From NCBI GenBank assembly GCA_011364965.1, contig RDOB01000002.1, forward strand, positions 545,849-609,848: a DNA stretch of 64,000 nucleotides. Reading direction: 5' to 3'. This document shows positions 1 to 7,618 of this stretch, one piece after another. Numbering within the stretch: the stretch's first letter is position 1; each line of letters starts with the position of its first letter. The position numbers and the translations under genes are program-made. The DNA comes from Candidatus Heimdallarchaeota archaeon. GTDB taxonomy: Archaea; Asgardarchaeota; Heimdallarchaeia; Hodarchaeales; Hodarchaeaceae. The notes beneath the pieces are model-generated. The model was not told the origin of the DNA and made no database searches. It worked only from the letters and a program-made list of their open reading frames with translations.

Positions 1-849
1 CCTGGTCTAACCAATTTGATGGTTAAACATGCATATACTAGATTGGATAAAAACTCTCCTATGACCTTTGATATATCATGAGCAGGAGGTGCAGCAGACT
101 CGGAAGGTTTAGCAGTCATCATGCATGTTTTATACGCAATTACAGGGAATTTTCCTTCATATCAAAATGGTTTGTTCATTGACGTTCCTGCAGGAGAAGG
201 AAATTTGAAAATCGATTTTCCTGCACCATTAGGTACTATTGGGGTGTTTGATTGTGGGCATCCAGAGCCTGTAACAATCCCTAAGTTCCTTGATTCTAAT
301 GTTGAGAGAGTTACATTGAAGGGAGGATTGACACCAGATTGGAATAATAAATTTGCTACTTCAATGAAGCAATTACACCTAACTCAAGGGAAAAATCGGA
401 AAAAGATTCTTGCAAAACTTGTACATCTAACCGAGAAAATATTTGAAACAGGAGGGGTCGCTGCTTCCTCTGCTCGAGTTGATATATATGGCTTTAAGGA
501 TAATAAAAGAGTACATTGGGTTTATTGAACACCAAGTATTGTTATGGGAGAATTAACTGGGTATCCTGCGTCCATTGCAGCACAGCTCTTCACTGAGGGA
601 AAAATCCAAGGAGTAGGTATAATCCCTCCTGAATCATTACCTGAGGGAACAGCTAAATTATTTTTTGAGGAGTTAAAGAAGAGAAATATAGAGCTAATAT
701 TTGATGAAAAAGAACCTTTAGAGTGGTTCAAAAACCCAGTTCCCTATGTTCTTGGGTTTTTTTCGAATTATGGATTTATTATTTTGAAACTTATTGGATT
801 ATGCTCCATTTTTGTTATTATATATCAGCTTCTAGCAATTCTATTCTAA
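1..849 (+). pseudogene. Saccharopine-dehydrogenase-like protein, 3' part, interrupted by two in-frame TGA codons
   Basis: One reading frame runs from the window edge to the TAA at 847-849 and looks coding throughout, but has TGA at 79-81 and again at 526-528. Upstream of the first TGA the frame reads PGLTNLMVKHAY; after it, AGGAADSEGLAV, the middle of saccharopine-dehydrogenase-like oxidoreductases. Between the stops lies a 135-residue open stretch; after the second TGA the frame resumes with TPSIVMGELTGYPASIA, typical of the C-terminal part of this family. The last ~40 residues are very hydrophobic and could be a membrane anchor. Continuity without frameshift suggests recent nonsense mutations (TGG to TGA would suffice at the first site), recoding, or assembly error. 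TGA is a normal stop for other genes here (SufC, hydantoinase B), so a genome-wide reassignment is unlikely. The 5' part is outside the window. It is a different subfamily from the intact saccharopine dehydrogenase at 33268. Confidence 0.75.
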
Positions 850-948
850 GAACCTGTTTCAAACGCTAAATTCGGAAAGAATGATCCATAAAATCAAGAA
901 TTTTAAAGGAGTAGTATTTTATTGTGAATATCCTTCTCTTCCTTTTGA

Positions 949-969
949 ATTCTATATTCAAGATAGAAT
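949..969. promoter_or_regulatory. Short inverted repeat upstream of the P-type ATPase
   Basis: ATTCTAT at 949-955 and ATAGAAT at 963-969 form a 7-bp perfect inverted repeat with a 7-base spacer, about 33 bases before the ATPase start. It could be an operator or a small hairpin; nothing else supports either role. A GGAG-type ribosome-binding site lies just before the ATG at 1003. Confidence 0.3.
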
Positions 970-1002
970 GGTAATTTAATCTCTTAGTAGGAGTTAAAAA
1001 TC

Positions 1003-3786
1003 ATGGAAAAGCAATATTATTCCCTCGATATCAATAAAATTGCTGAGGAGCTAAATACAGACCTAAATATCGGATTAACCTCAGAGGAAGCTCAACTACG
1101 CATGAAGCAATATGGACCAAATGAGTTGATATCTACCAAGAAAGTATCCCCTTTTATGATGTTCCTTCTTCAATTCAAGGATTTCATTGTATTTCTCTTA
1201 GTCGGTGCAACACTAGTTTCCTTGCTCTTTGGAGATTATATTGAAGCTTTTATCATTATTATAATAGTTTTATTAAACGGATTGTTAGGATTTATCCAGG
1301 AATACCGTGCTGAGGCCGCATTGGAAAAACTAAAGGAATTGACTGGTGACGATACATTAGTTATTAGAAACGGTCAGGAAACCAGAATTGACACGCGAAA
1401 TTTAGTGCCTGGTGACGTACTACTTATGTATGAGGGAGAAATTATTGCTGCGGATGGAAGAATCTACGAAGCAAGTCGATTACGAGTGGAAGAAGGATTA
1501 TTGACTGGAGAATCAATTCCTGTAGATAAAACAATTCAATCCATTGAAGGAGAGTTCCTTCCAATTGCTGATAGAACAAATTTTGTATATATGGGAACCA
1601 CTACTGTAAAAGGAAGAGGTAAAGCCCTCGTTACTGGAACTGGCATGAATACGGAAATGGGAAAAATTGCAAAATCGACCATTGAGTCAGAAGAGCAAGA
1701 TACCCCTCTTCAAGTTCAATTATCTCGTTTAGGAAAATTATTAGGAATTATCGTTCTAGTAGTTGTTGGTATTGTTTTAATTGCACAAATAGGGAGAATT
1801 GAAGAGAATATCTTAGAAGTGATTGAAACAGCAATCGCTTTGGCGGTCTCTGCGGTACCAGAGGGGTTAGCAGCAGCAATAACGCTCACTCTAGCAATAG
1901 GGGTTCAAAGAATGGCTAGAAAGAAAGCTGTTATACGAAAACTCCCTGCTGTTGAGACCTTGGGTTCAGTAGAGGTAATATGTACTGATAAAACAGGAAC
2001 TTTAACCCAAAATAAAATGACTGTGAAGAGAGTATGGACTCTAGATCGGGGTTTAATAGAAGTAACTGGAACAGGTTATATTCCCCGTGGATCCTTCATT
2101 GATATGGAGAAGAATGAAAGAATTAATCCAGGGGAAGATAAAGGAATATATGAAGTTCTTAAAGCTGGATCCCTATGTAATTCAGCTTCCATTAATTACA
2201 ATAGTATATTAGGTGAGTGGGTTGTTGAAGGAGATCCGACTGAGGGAGCTCTAATAGCCCTAGCTATGAAAGCTAATCTTCATTCAAAGTGGGATGAGAT
2301 CTATAACTTTCAAAAAGATGGAGAAATTTTCTTTGATTCCGATCGAAAAAGGATGACCAAGGTTTACAAGACATTGAAAGCTCTTAAAGAAGAAACTTGG
2401 GCATATACAAAGGGTTCTCCTGCAACAATACTTGAAATTTGTACTCATGCCTTAATAGGTGAAAAAGAGGTACCATTAGATAATGAAATGCGAGAGAGAA
2501 TATTGAAATCGAATTCAGCATTAGCAGGAAAAGCAATAAGAGTACTGGCTTTTGCACGGAAACAAATATCTAATGATTTACTCGAATTCAGAGAAGATAA
2601 CATTGAAAAAGAAATGACGTTTGTTGGACTCACTGGGATGATTGACCCTCCACGTGAAAAAGTAGCAGATGCAATCCGAAAGTGTAAAAACGCGGGGATT
2701 CGAATAATCATGATTACTGGAGACCAGAGGGATACAGCTTTAGCGATTGCAAAGGAGCTTGATTTAAAACCCTTTGAGGACGCCCATTATACGGTTGCTA
2801 ATTCTAGTGAACTTGAAAAAATGGATGATGATGAATTTAAAGAAATTTTAAAGGATTTAGATGTTTGTGCCCGTGCTTCTCCTAGTATAAAGAAAAGAAT
2901 TGTAGAAACTTTACAAGAAGAATTTGGATTAGTTGTTGCTATGACGGGTGATGGAGTGAATGATGCTCCTGCATTGAAAAAAGCAGACATAGGAGTAGCC
3001 ATGGGAATAACAGGGACTGATGTGGCGAGAGAAGCATCAGATATGGTATTAATGGATGATAATTTTGCTACAATCGTTGCTGCAGTAGAGGAAGGACGGA
3101 CTATATATGATAATATGAAGAAATTCATCAGGTACCTATTGAGCTCAAACTTCGATGAAATTCTTGTCGTTTTTACCGCAACAGTCTTACTCGGATTGAA
3201 ATCGCCTTATTTAGCTTTAGGAATTCTGTGGATAAATCTCATGACTGATGGGTTGCCAGCATTAGCCCTCTCCGTTGATCCAGGTGATCCTGAAATTATG
3301 AATCGATTACCAAGGGGTAGAAAAAGTGGAATGTTGACCGAAATATTAATATTTTCTATAGCAGCAGGAATTATATCCTTTTTTGCTACTATGATCATGT
3401 TCCTATCATTTCCACTAGATATAATTGGTGTAAATGCAGAAAATAGCGTTCAATTGCAGATCGCTCGTACATTGGCATTAACTGTTTCTGTACTATTTGA
3501 ATTATTCCAGGTATTTGTTTCTAAAGCTCCTGATAATAAAAGTATATTCCAATCCAATCCTATGAACAATCTCTATTTAATTGGGGCTGTTGGATTAGCA
3601 TTTATCCTACATTTATTCATAATTTATGTCAAACCACTCGCGGATATCTTTGGAATGTATGCTTTGTCATTTCAGCATTGGATTTTCATGTTTGTGGTTG
3701 TAATTATTGGAATTATTCTGCTCGATGCAATTAAACTGCTTCAATTTAAAATTATATCAAGAAGAAACTCAAAGAATAGACATTAG
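1003..3786 (+). CDS. Cation-transporting P-type ATPase, Ca2+ (P2A/SERCA-like) type
   Basis: ATP-driven cation exporter of the cytoplasmic membrane, most likely Ca2+. At 927 aa it has the normal size and order: N-terminal cation-ATPase domain, TM pair near 50-97, actuator domain with TGES at 168-171, TM4 with PEGL at 286-289, the phosphorylation site DKTGT with the aspartate at 329, nucleotide-binding domain, hinge motif TGDGVNDAP at about 648-656, and six C-terminal membrane segments. PEGL in TM4 and NLMTDGLPALAL in TM6 are the Ca2+-site signatures of P2A pumps rather than heavy-metal or K+ pumps. The start has a GGAG site about 10 bases upstream. It appears monocistronic. Ion specificity (Ca2+ versus Mn2+) cannot be decided from sequence. 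Confidence 0.93.
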   Translation: MEKQYYSLDINKIAEELNTDLNIGLTSEEAQLRMKQYGPNELISTKKVSPFMMFLLQFKDFIVFLLVGATLVSLLFGDYIEAFIIIIIVLLNGLLGFIQEYRAEAALEKLKELTGDDTLVIRNGQETRIDTRNLVPGDVLLMYEGEIIAADGRIYEASRLRVEEGLLTGESIPVDKTIQSIEGEFLPIADRTNFVYMGTTTVKGRGKALVTGTGMNTEMGKIAKSTIESEEQDTPLQVQLSRLGKLLGIIVLVVVGIVLIAQIGRIEENILEVIETAIALAVSAVPEGLAAAITLTLAIGVQRMARKKAVIRKLPAVETLGSVEVICTDKTGTLTQNKMTVKRVWTLDRGLIEVTGTGYIPRGSFIDMEKNERINPGEDKGIYEVLKAGSLCNSASINYNSILGEWVVEGDPTEGALIALAMKANLHSKWDEIYNFQKDGEIFFDSDRKRMTKVYKTLKALKEETWAYTKGSPATILEICTHALIGEKEVPLDNEMRERILKSNSALAGKAIRVLAFARKQISNDLLEFREDNIEKEMTFVGLTGMIDPPREKVADAIRKCKNAGIRIIMITGDQRDTALAIAKELDLKPFEDAHYTVANSSELEKMDDDEFKEILKDLDVCARASPSIKKRIVETLQEEFGLVVAMTGDGVNDAPALKKADIGVAMGITGTDVAREASDMVLMDDNFATIVAAVEEGRTIYDNMKKFIRYLLSSNFDEILVVFTATVLLGLKSPYLALGILWINLMTDGLPALALSVDPGDPEIMNRLPRGRKSGMLTEILIFSIAAGIISFFATMIMFLSFPLDIIGVNAENSVQLQIARTLALTVSVLFELFQVFVSKAPDNKSIFQSNPMNNLYLIGAVGLAFILHLFIIYVKPLADIFGMYALSFQHWIFMFVVVIIGIILLDAIKLLQFKIISRRNSKNRH

Positions 3787-4107
3787 AAACAATTCCTTGG
3801 ATATATTCTTCGATAATAAAATAAATTGACTCTAAATTCGATTTCCGAGTTGAAAATGAAACTGATTCAAATACCTTGAATTCTCGAAAATCTCTCCATC
3901 GAACAATAGACTCCTTTACTCCATTCCCTCTTACGATGAGGGTAAATATACAGTCGAGTATTATTATTATTAAATATTCGGTCGAGTAGTAGCAACAATT
4001 TTGCGATTCAAAATGTAAAACCTTTTAAACTGTCGAGAAAGAGATTCAACTAGACTTTCTAGTTCTAAATAGCGAACTGGAAGCTAACATCCTACATTCA
4101 ATCCATT
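3787..4107. repeat. Gene-free stretch upstream of the histone gene, with three GTCGAG copies
   Basis: No open frame of note and no RNA gene recognised. GTCGAGTA occurs at 3953-3960 and 3981-3988 (28 bases apart), and the core GTCGAG again at 4032-4037. The same-strand copies, 190-280 bases ahead of the histone start, could be binding sites for a regulator, but spacing is irregular and chance is not excluded. Confidence 0.3.
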
Positions 4108-4223
4108 AACGTCCTAGCGTTTATATAATGGCTCCCACGGCCTTTAAAAGCGTTGCTATAAAGAAGGACGTTTAAAAAAAGTTAGAATTAGGAAAAAAAG
4201 TAAATTATAAGGAGAAAAGGTGA
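4108..4223 (+). promoter_or_regulatory. Histone promoter: TATA box, flanking inverted repeat and double Shine-Dalgarno
   Basis: TTTATATA at 4120-4127 fits an archaeal TATA box, predicting a start of transcription near 4150 and an ~80-base leader. An 8-bp inverted repeat, AACGTCCT (4108-4115) and AGGACGTT (4165-4172), brackets the TATA box and predicted start site, as an operator pair might. Two Shine-Dalgarno-like elements follow: AAGGAG at 4209-4214 and AGGTGA at 4218-4223; the second has the proper spacing to the ATG at 4230. Confidence 0.5.
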
Positions 4224-4229
4224 AAAATT

Positions 4230-4652
4230 ATGGGTACTTTTGCTAAAGCCCGAATTGAAGCTATTATGAAGTCGGCTGGCGCCGAAAGAATCTCTGCTAA
4301 CGCAATATCTCGAATGGATGAACTTTGTGCCGAATTTGGTGAGAAAGCTGCGAAAACTGCAATCAACCTTGCCTCAACCGCAGGAAGGAAAACTGTTCAA
4401 GCAGATGATATTAAATTGGCTGTCTCCAAGATAGGAGACCCGAAATATTCTCCCACAAAAGGTAAAGCATTCGCAAAGGCTCGCGTGGAAAAAGTGATAA
4501 GAGAAGCTGGCGCTTCTCGGGTTTCTGCAGACGCTGTCGATTATTTAAACCAAAAAATCGAAGCTCAATGCTATACTCTTGCGAAATCAGCCATTGAGAT
4601 AGCCCGTCATGCCAAACGCAAGACTATTAAAGACACTGACATAATTCCTTAA
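4230..4652 (+). CDS. Doublet archaeal histone (two fused histone folds, second lacking helix 3)
   Basis: DNA-wrapping chromatin protein. The 140 aa hold two histone folds in tandem. Fold 1 (about 4-68) has helix 1 KARIEAIMKSAG, loop AERIS, the long helix 2, loop AGRKTVQADD and helix 3 IKLAVSKIG. Fold 2 (about 79-140) repeats this: KARVEKVIREAG, ASRVS, helix 2, KRKTIKDTD. Fold 2 then stops at IIP, so helix 3 is essentially missing; reading the other frames past the stop gives no continuation, so a simple frameshift does not explain it. Most archaeal histones are single folds of ~67 aa; doublets are known in haloarchaea and Methanopyrus. A fused pair would act as an obligate dimer. It has its own promoter and a T-rich terminator, consistent with strong independent expression. 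Confidence 0.92.
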   Translation: MGTFAKARIEAIMKSAGAERISANAISRMDELCAEFGEKAAKTAINLASTAGRKTVQADDIKLAVSKIGDPKYSPTKGKAFAKARVEKVIREAGASRVSADAVDYLNQKIEAQCYTLAKSAIEIARHAKRKTIKDTDIIP

Positions 4653-4680
4653 GGAAAACTGGATAACCTATTTGGTTAGA

Positions 4681-4722
4681 CCATTTTTCTTTTCCTTCTC
4701 TTTTTTCTATAAGCTTTTTTTT
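4681..4722 (+). terminator. Poly-T terminator after the histone gene
   Basis: Three T-runs (4684-4689, 4701-4706, 4714-4722) follow the histone stop by 30-70 bases. Archaeal RNA polymerase terminates at such oligo-T tracts without needing a hairpin. Confidence 0.6.
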
Positions 4723-4789
4723 AATCACCTCTCAATCAAATCTGTAAAAGACATTAATAGCTTTATGAAAACTAAATGATTGAAAGGCC

Positions 4790-6736
4790 TTGAAACTCCA
4801 TTCGCTGGCTCAATTTTATACTCCAAGTTGGATCGCGAAATATATTGTTGAAAGCGCTATTAATACATATATTCGATCAAATCCGAAAATTGAGGAAATA
4901 AAGGCGCTTAAAATTTTAGATCCGTCCTGTGGAGAAGGTATATTTCTACATACAGCACTAAAGTATTTGATTCAACAGATTTCGAATCACCCAGACAATA
5001 ATTGGACTTCAAGCAAAATTTCACATCATATTCTAATAAATCAGCTCTATGGAATAGATATCGATCCATCACAGGTGGAAATATGCTGTAAAAACCTCAA
5101 TTGCGAAAAATTTAACTTCAACTTGCGCAAATTCAATGCTCTTATCCCGCCTCCGAATTCAGTTCAACCTGTCCAAAATGCAATTCATGAGAAAGTTCGA
5201 AAAGAAATAAAAATTAAATTCATTAGACAATTTTATTCTGAAGAAGCTGACTCTGACTTTAATTCATTAATGAAATTGGAAAGTCAAATTTTTCGAGATG
5301 TGAGTAGAGATCATCAATTCGCTTTGAGTCTACCTGATAAGTCAATAGCAATCCCTTGGAGAGTGGCATTTCCCGAATGTGAGGGAAAATTTGATATTAT
5401 TATAGGAAATCCTCCTTGGGGAGGAGATTTAGTCCCCTCCCATCTACTGGAGAAATATATAGTTGGTAGTCATCAGGTGGATACTTGGTCGCTCTTCATT
5501 GAGCGATCTATGGAAGCTCTTAAGAATAATGGAATATTAGGATTTGTAATTCCTAATAGTTTATTGATGAATGAGAATTACATAAAAACGCGAGAATTAA
5601 TATTAAAAAGCTCTCAAATTAAAGAAATAATTAATCTAGGTGATGCTATATTCCCTGGAATTACCCAACCCTGCATGATTATTATTCTAGAGAAATTAGA
5701 GGAAGTTACTAAAGGTAATATCAAGATTATTCCACATCTTGGATATGAATTAGTAAACCAAGTCCGTGATGAGAAAACCAATCTATCATCTATAAACTAT
5801 AATTCTTGTTTACAAGAAAGATTCGAAGATAATTTAGATTATTCTTTTGATATATTCAGTATTGGATATGACGATTTCCTGAAGGAAGTTGAAAGAGATG
5901 TTGAATCCACACAAAAACATTGTAAATATTTAGGTGACTTAGTTGAAAATGGAAGGGGGGTTGAAATTAATCGTAATGGTATTATTATAATCTGTTCACA
6001 ATGTGGATGGTGGAATCCCCCCTTTTCTCAACGAAATCTAAATTCCAAAGCTTGTGTGAATCCTAATTGTAAAGGGATAATTTTTCAGGTAGATAAATCT
6101 ATTAATATTGTTTCAGATGAGAAAGTTACTTCTCAATCTAAACCAATTATTTCAGGATATCAGGTGTCAAGATATTATATTAGAGGACATAGGTTCATTA
6201 ATACGAACGGAAAGGGGATTAATTTTAAATCTGAATCTCTTTACCAAGGTAAAAAAATACTTTTACGTAAAACTGGTTTTGGATTTAATGCTGCAATTGA
6301 TTATGATAATCGTTTTACAACTCAAGTTGTTTACATTTTTAAACTGAAGAGAAGCGCCAATATATCCTTAGAATACATTCTGGGCTTGTTAAATTCCAAT
6401 GTCATTCATACCTATTATTATTCGAAGTACGCTGACCTTAACCGTCGTGAATTTCCTCATTTTACCCAAGGAAAAGTATTGAAACTCCCTATTAAAATCC
6501 CTGAATCTACATTAGAAAAAAGTATCGTCTTAAATATTGAACACAGAGTTAAAACCATCACAGACTTGTATAAATTGCAAAATGACTTAAAAGAAGAGAA
6601 TCTTTCAATACTCATAAAATTGAAGCAGCTAGATAAGGAAATTCACGATTTAGTGTTTGATTTGTATGATATTAACGAAAAATACAGAGATTTTGTGTTT
6701 CAAAATTTTCATATTTCGGAAAAACATAAGGGATAG
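4790..6736 (+). CDS. DNA adenine-N6 methyltransferase, Eco57I/type IIG-like
   Basis: S-adenosylmethionine-dependent DNA methyltransferase. The SAM-binding motif LDPSCGEG lies near residues 44-51 and the catalytic NPPW at 207-210, the gamma-class order of N6-adenine enzymes. The C-terminal half looks like the target-recognition region of Eco57I/TaqI-type enzymes. Inside it is a probable zinc knuckle with Cys402, Cys405, Cys422 and Cys427. The start is TTG; an in-frame stop lies three codons upstream, so no earlier start is possible. At 648 aa it lacks an obvious nuclease domain, and no restriction enzyme gene is adjacent, so it may be an orphan methyltransferase or part of a defence system encoded elsewhere. 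Confidence 0.85.
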   Translation: MKLHSLAQFYTPSWIAKYIVESAINTYIRSNPKIEEIKALKILDPSCGEGIFLHTALKYLIQQISNHPDNNWTSSKISHHILINQLYGIDIDPSQVEICCKNLNCEKFNFNLRKFNALIPPPNSVQPVQNAIHEKVRKEIKIKFIRQFYSEEADSDFNSLMKLESQIFRDVSRDHQFALSLPDKSIAIPWRVAFPECEGKFDIIIGNPPWGGDLVPSHLLEKYIVGSHQVDTWSLFIERSMEALKNNGILGFVIPNSLLMNENYIKTRELILKSSQIKEIINLGDAIFPGITQPCMIIILEKLEEVTKGNIKIIPHLGYELVNQVRDEKTNLSSINYNSCLQERFEDNLDYSFDIFSIGYDDFLKEVERDVESTQKHCKYLGDLVENGRGVEINRNGIIIICSQCGWWNPPFSQRNLNSKACVNPNCKGIIFQVDKSINIVSDEKVTSQSKPIISGYQVSRYYIRGHRFINTNGKGINFKSESLYQGKKILLRKTGFGFNAAIDYDNRFTTQVVYIFKLKRSANISLEYILGLLNSNVIHTYYYSKYADLNRREFPHFTQGKVLKLPIKIPESTLEKSIVLNIEHRVKTITDLYKLQNDLKEENLSILIKLKQLDKEIHDLVFDLYDINEKYRDFVFQNFHISEKHKG

Positions 6737-6808
6737 ACCATTTTGGGGTAATGTTGTGTTTTTGAGTTCTTTAATACTCATTAATTAAGCTAATGAAGGG
6801 AAAAATGA

Positions 6809-7441
6809 ATGACACAAAATAAAAAACCACAGAATCAAATCAAGTCGGCTTATTACTTTGAAACTGTTGATTTAGTAATCATTGCATTATTTGCTGCTCT
6901 TGGCGGGGCCTTCAGCGCTTATATTGGCAATCTAGGGAGAATAATCTTTGGATCTTCCCTCCCAGGTGGAGGCCAGTTATTTTCTGGTTTACATATTTTT
7001 TGGTATGTACTTATCTTTTATTTCACAAATCAGAAGAAAGGCGTTGTAACAACAACAGGAATAATTAAAGGGTTTATAGAAATATTTTCAAGTAGTTCAC
7101 TTGGAATTATGGCTTTGATTATAGCTTTTGCAAGTGCATTGATTTTTGAAGTCTGCTTTTTCGTTTTTTCAAATTTTATGAAGACCAAACGATTAGATCA
7201 TCTCTTAATTGCAATTTCTGCCGGCTTTGCGTCTGCAAGTAACGTTATTATTCAATTGGAAACATTTTTTGCAAGTTTTACTACTAGTAATATTCCATCC
7301 GAATGGATTTTCGTGATGTTCGCGTTTAGCTTCATTTCTGGTGTCGTACTTGGTGGGTATCTAGGATATATAGCATTTAAGTTATTTGAAAATTCAAATT
7401 TGCTAACTTGGAGGAAGATTAAAGAAAATTCACTGAAATAG
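6809..7441 (+). CDS. ECF transporter S-component, YkoE-like (thiamine/HMP precursor uptake)
   Basis: Substrate-binding membrane subunit of an energy-coupling-factor importer. The 210 aa are almost entirely hydrophobic, with about six membrane segments. The N-terminal pattern ALGGAFSAYIGNLGRIIFG followed by LPGGGQLFSGLHIFW is characteristic of the YkoE group, which in bacteria is tied to hydroxymethylpyrimidine/thiamine uptake. The EcfA and EcfT partners are not nearby, so it probably uses a shared module encoded elsewhere. The next gene is an FtsX-type permease, not an ECF component. Family moderately sure; substrate inferred from the family only. Confidence 0.7.
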   Translation: MTQNKKPQNQIKSAYYFETVDLVIIALFAALGGAFSAYIGNLGRIIFGSSLPGGGQLFSGLHIFWYVLIFYFTNQKKGVVTTTGIIKGFIEIFSSSSLGIMALIIAFASALIFEVCFFVFSNFMKTKRLDHLLIAISAGFASASNVIIQLETFFASFTTSNIPSEWIFVMFAFSFISGVVLGGYLGYIAFKLFENSNLLTWRKIKENSLK

Positions 7442-7518
7442 TCACAATTATATTACAAACATTCCCAATGGACAAACGACCCCATTTCCCCATGTATATT
7501 CTTCGCACATATTAATAC

Positions 7519-7526
7519 TTATATAA
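7519..7526 (+). promoter_or_regulatory. Candidate TATA box for the FtsX-type permease
   Basis: TTATATAA lies about 93 bases before the GTG start of the permease in an otherwise empty 177-base gap. It is a plausible archaeal TATA element implying a leader of ~65 bases; not otherwise supported. Confidence 0.35.
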
Positions 7527-7618
7527 TAGGCCAGATCATATAGTTTTATATTCAAATACAAGGAATCCTTCTCATATTCAAGAAACAAGGTGATTCTTGA
7601 TAGAAATTGTAGGAAAAC

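Noticed and set aside
121-528. A separate 135-residue gene starting at ATG 121
   Set aside because: It is only the piece between two in-frame TGA codons of one dehydrogenase-like frame; coding sense continues on both sides.
544-849. A separate 101-residue membrane protein gene starting at ATG 544
   Set aside because: Same frame as the dehydrogenase, and its first residues continue the family's C-terminal domain; treated as part of the interrupted gene.
1-849. Reassignment of TGA to tryptophan in the whole genome
   Set aside because: Several genes in the window end normally at TGA (for example sufC, hyuB and the gene ending at 40314) and run into new genes or non-coding sequence after it.
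4790-6736. Complete restriction-modification system
   Set aside because: No nuclease domain in the protein and no restriction enzyme gene next to it; the second methyltransferase at 29870 is also alone.
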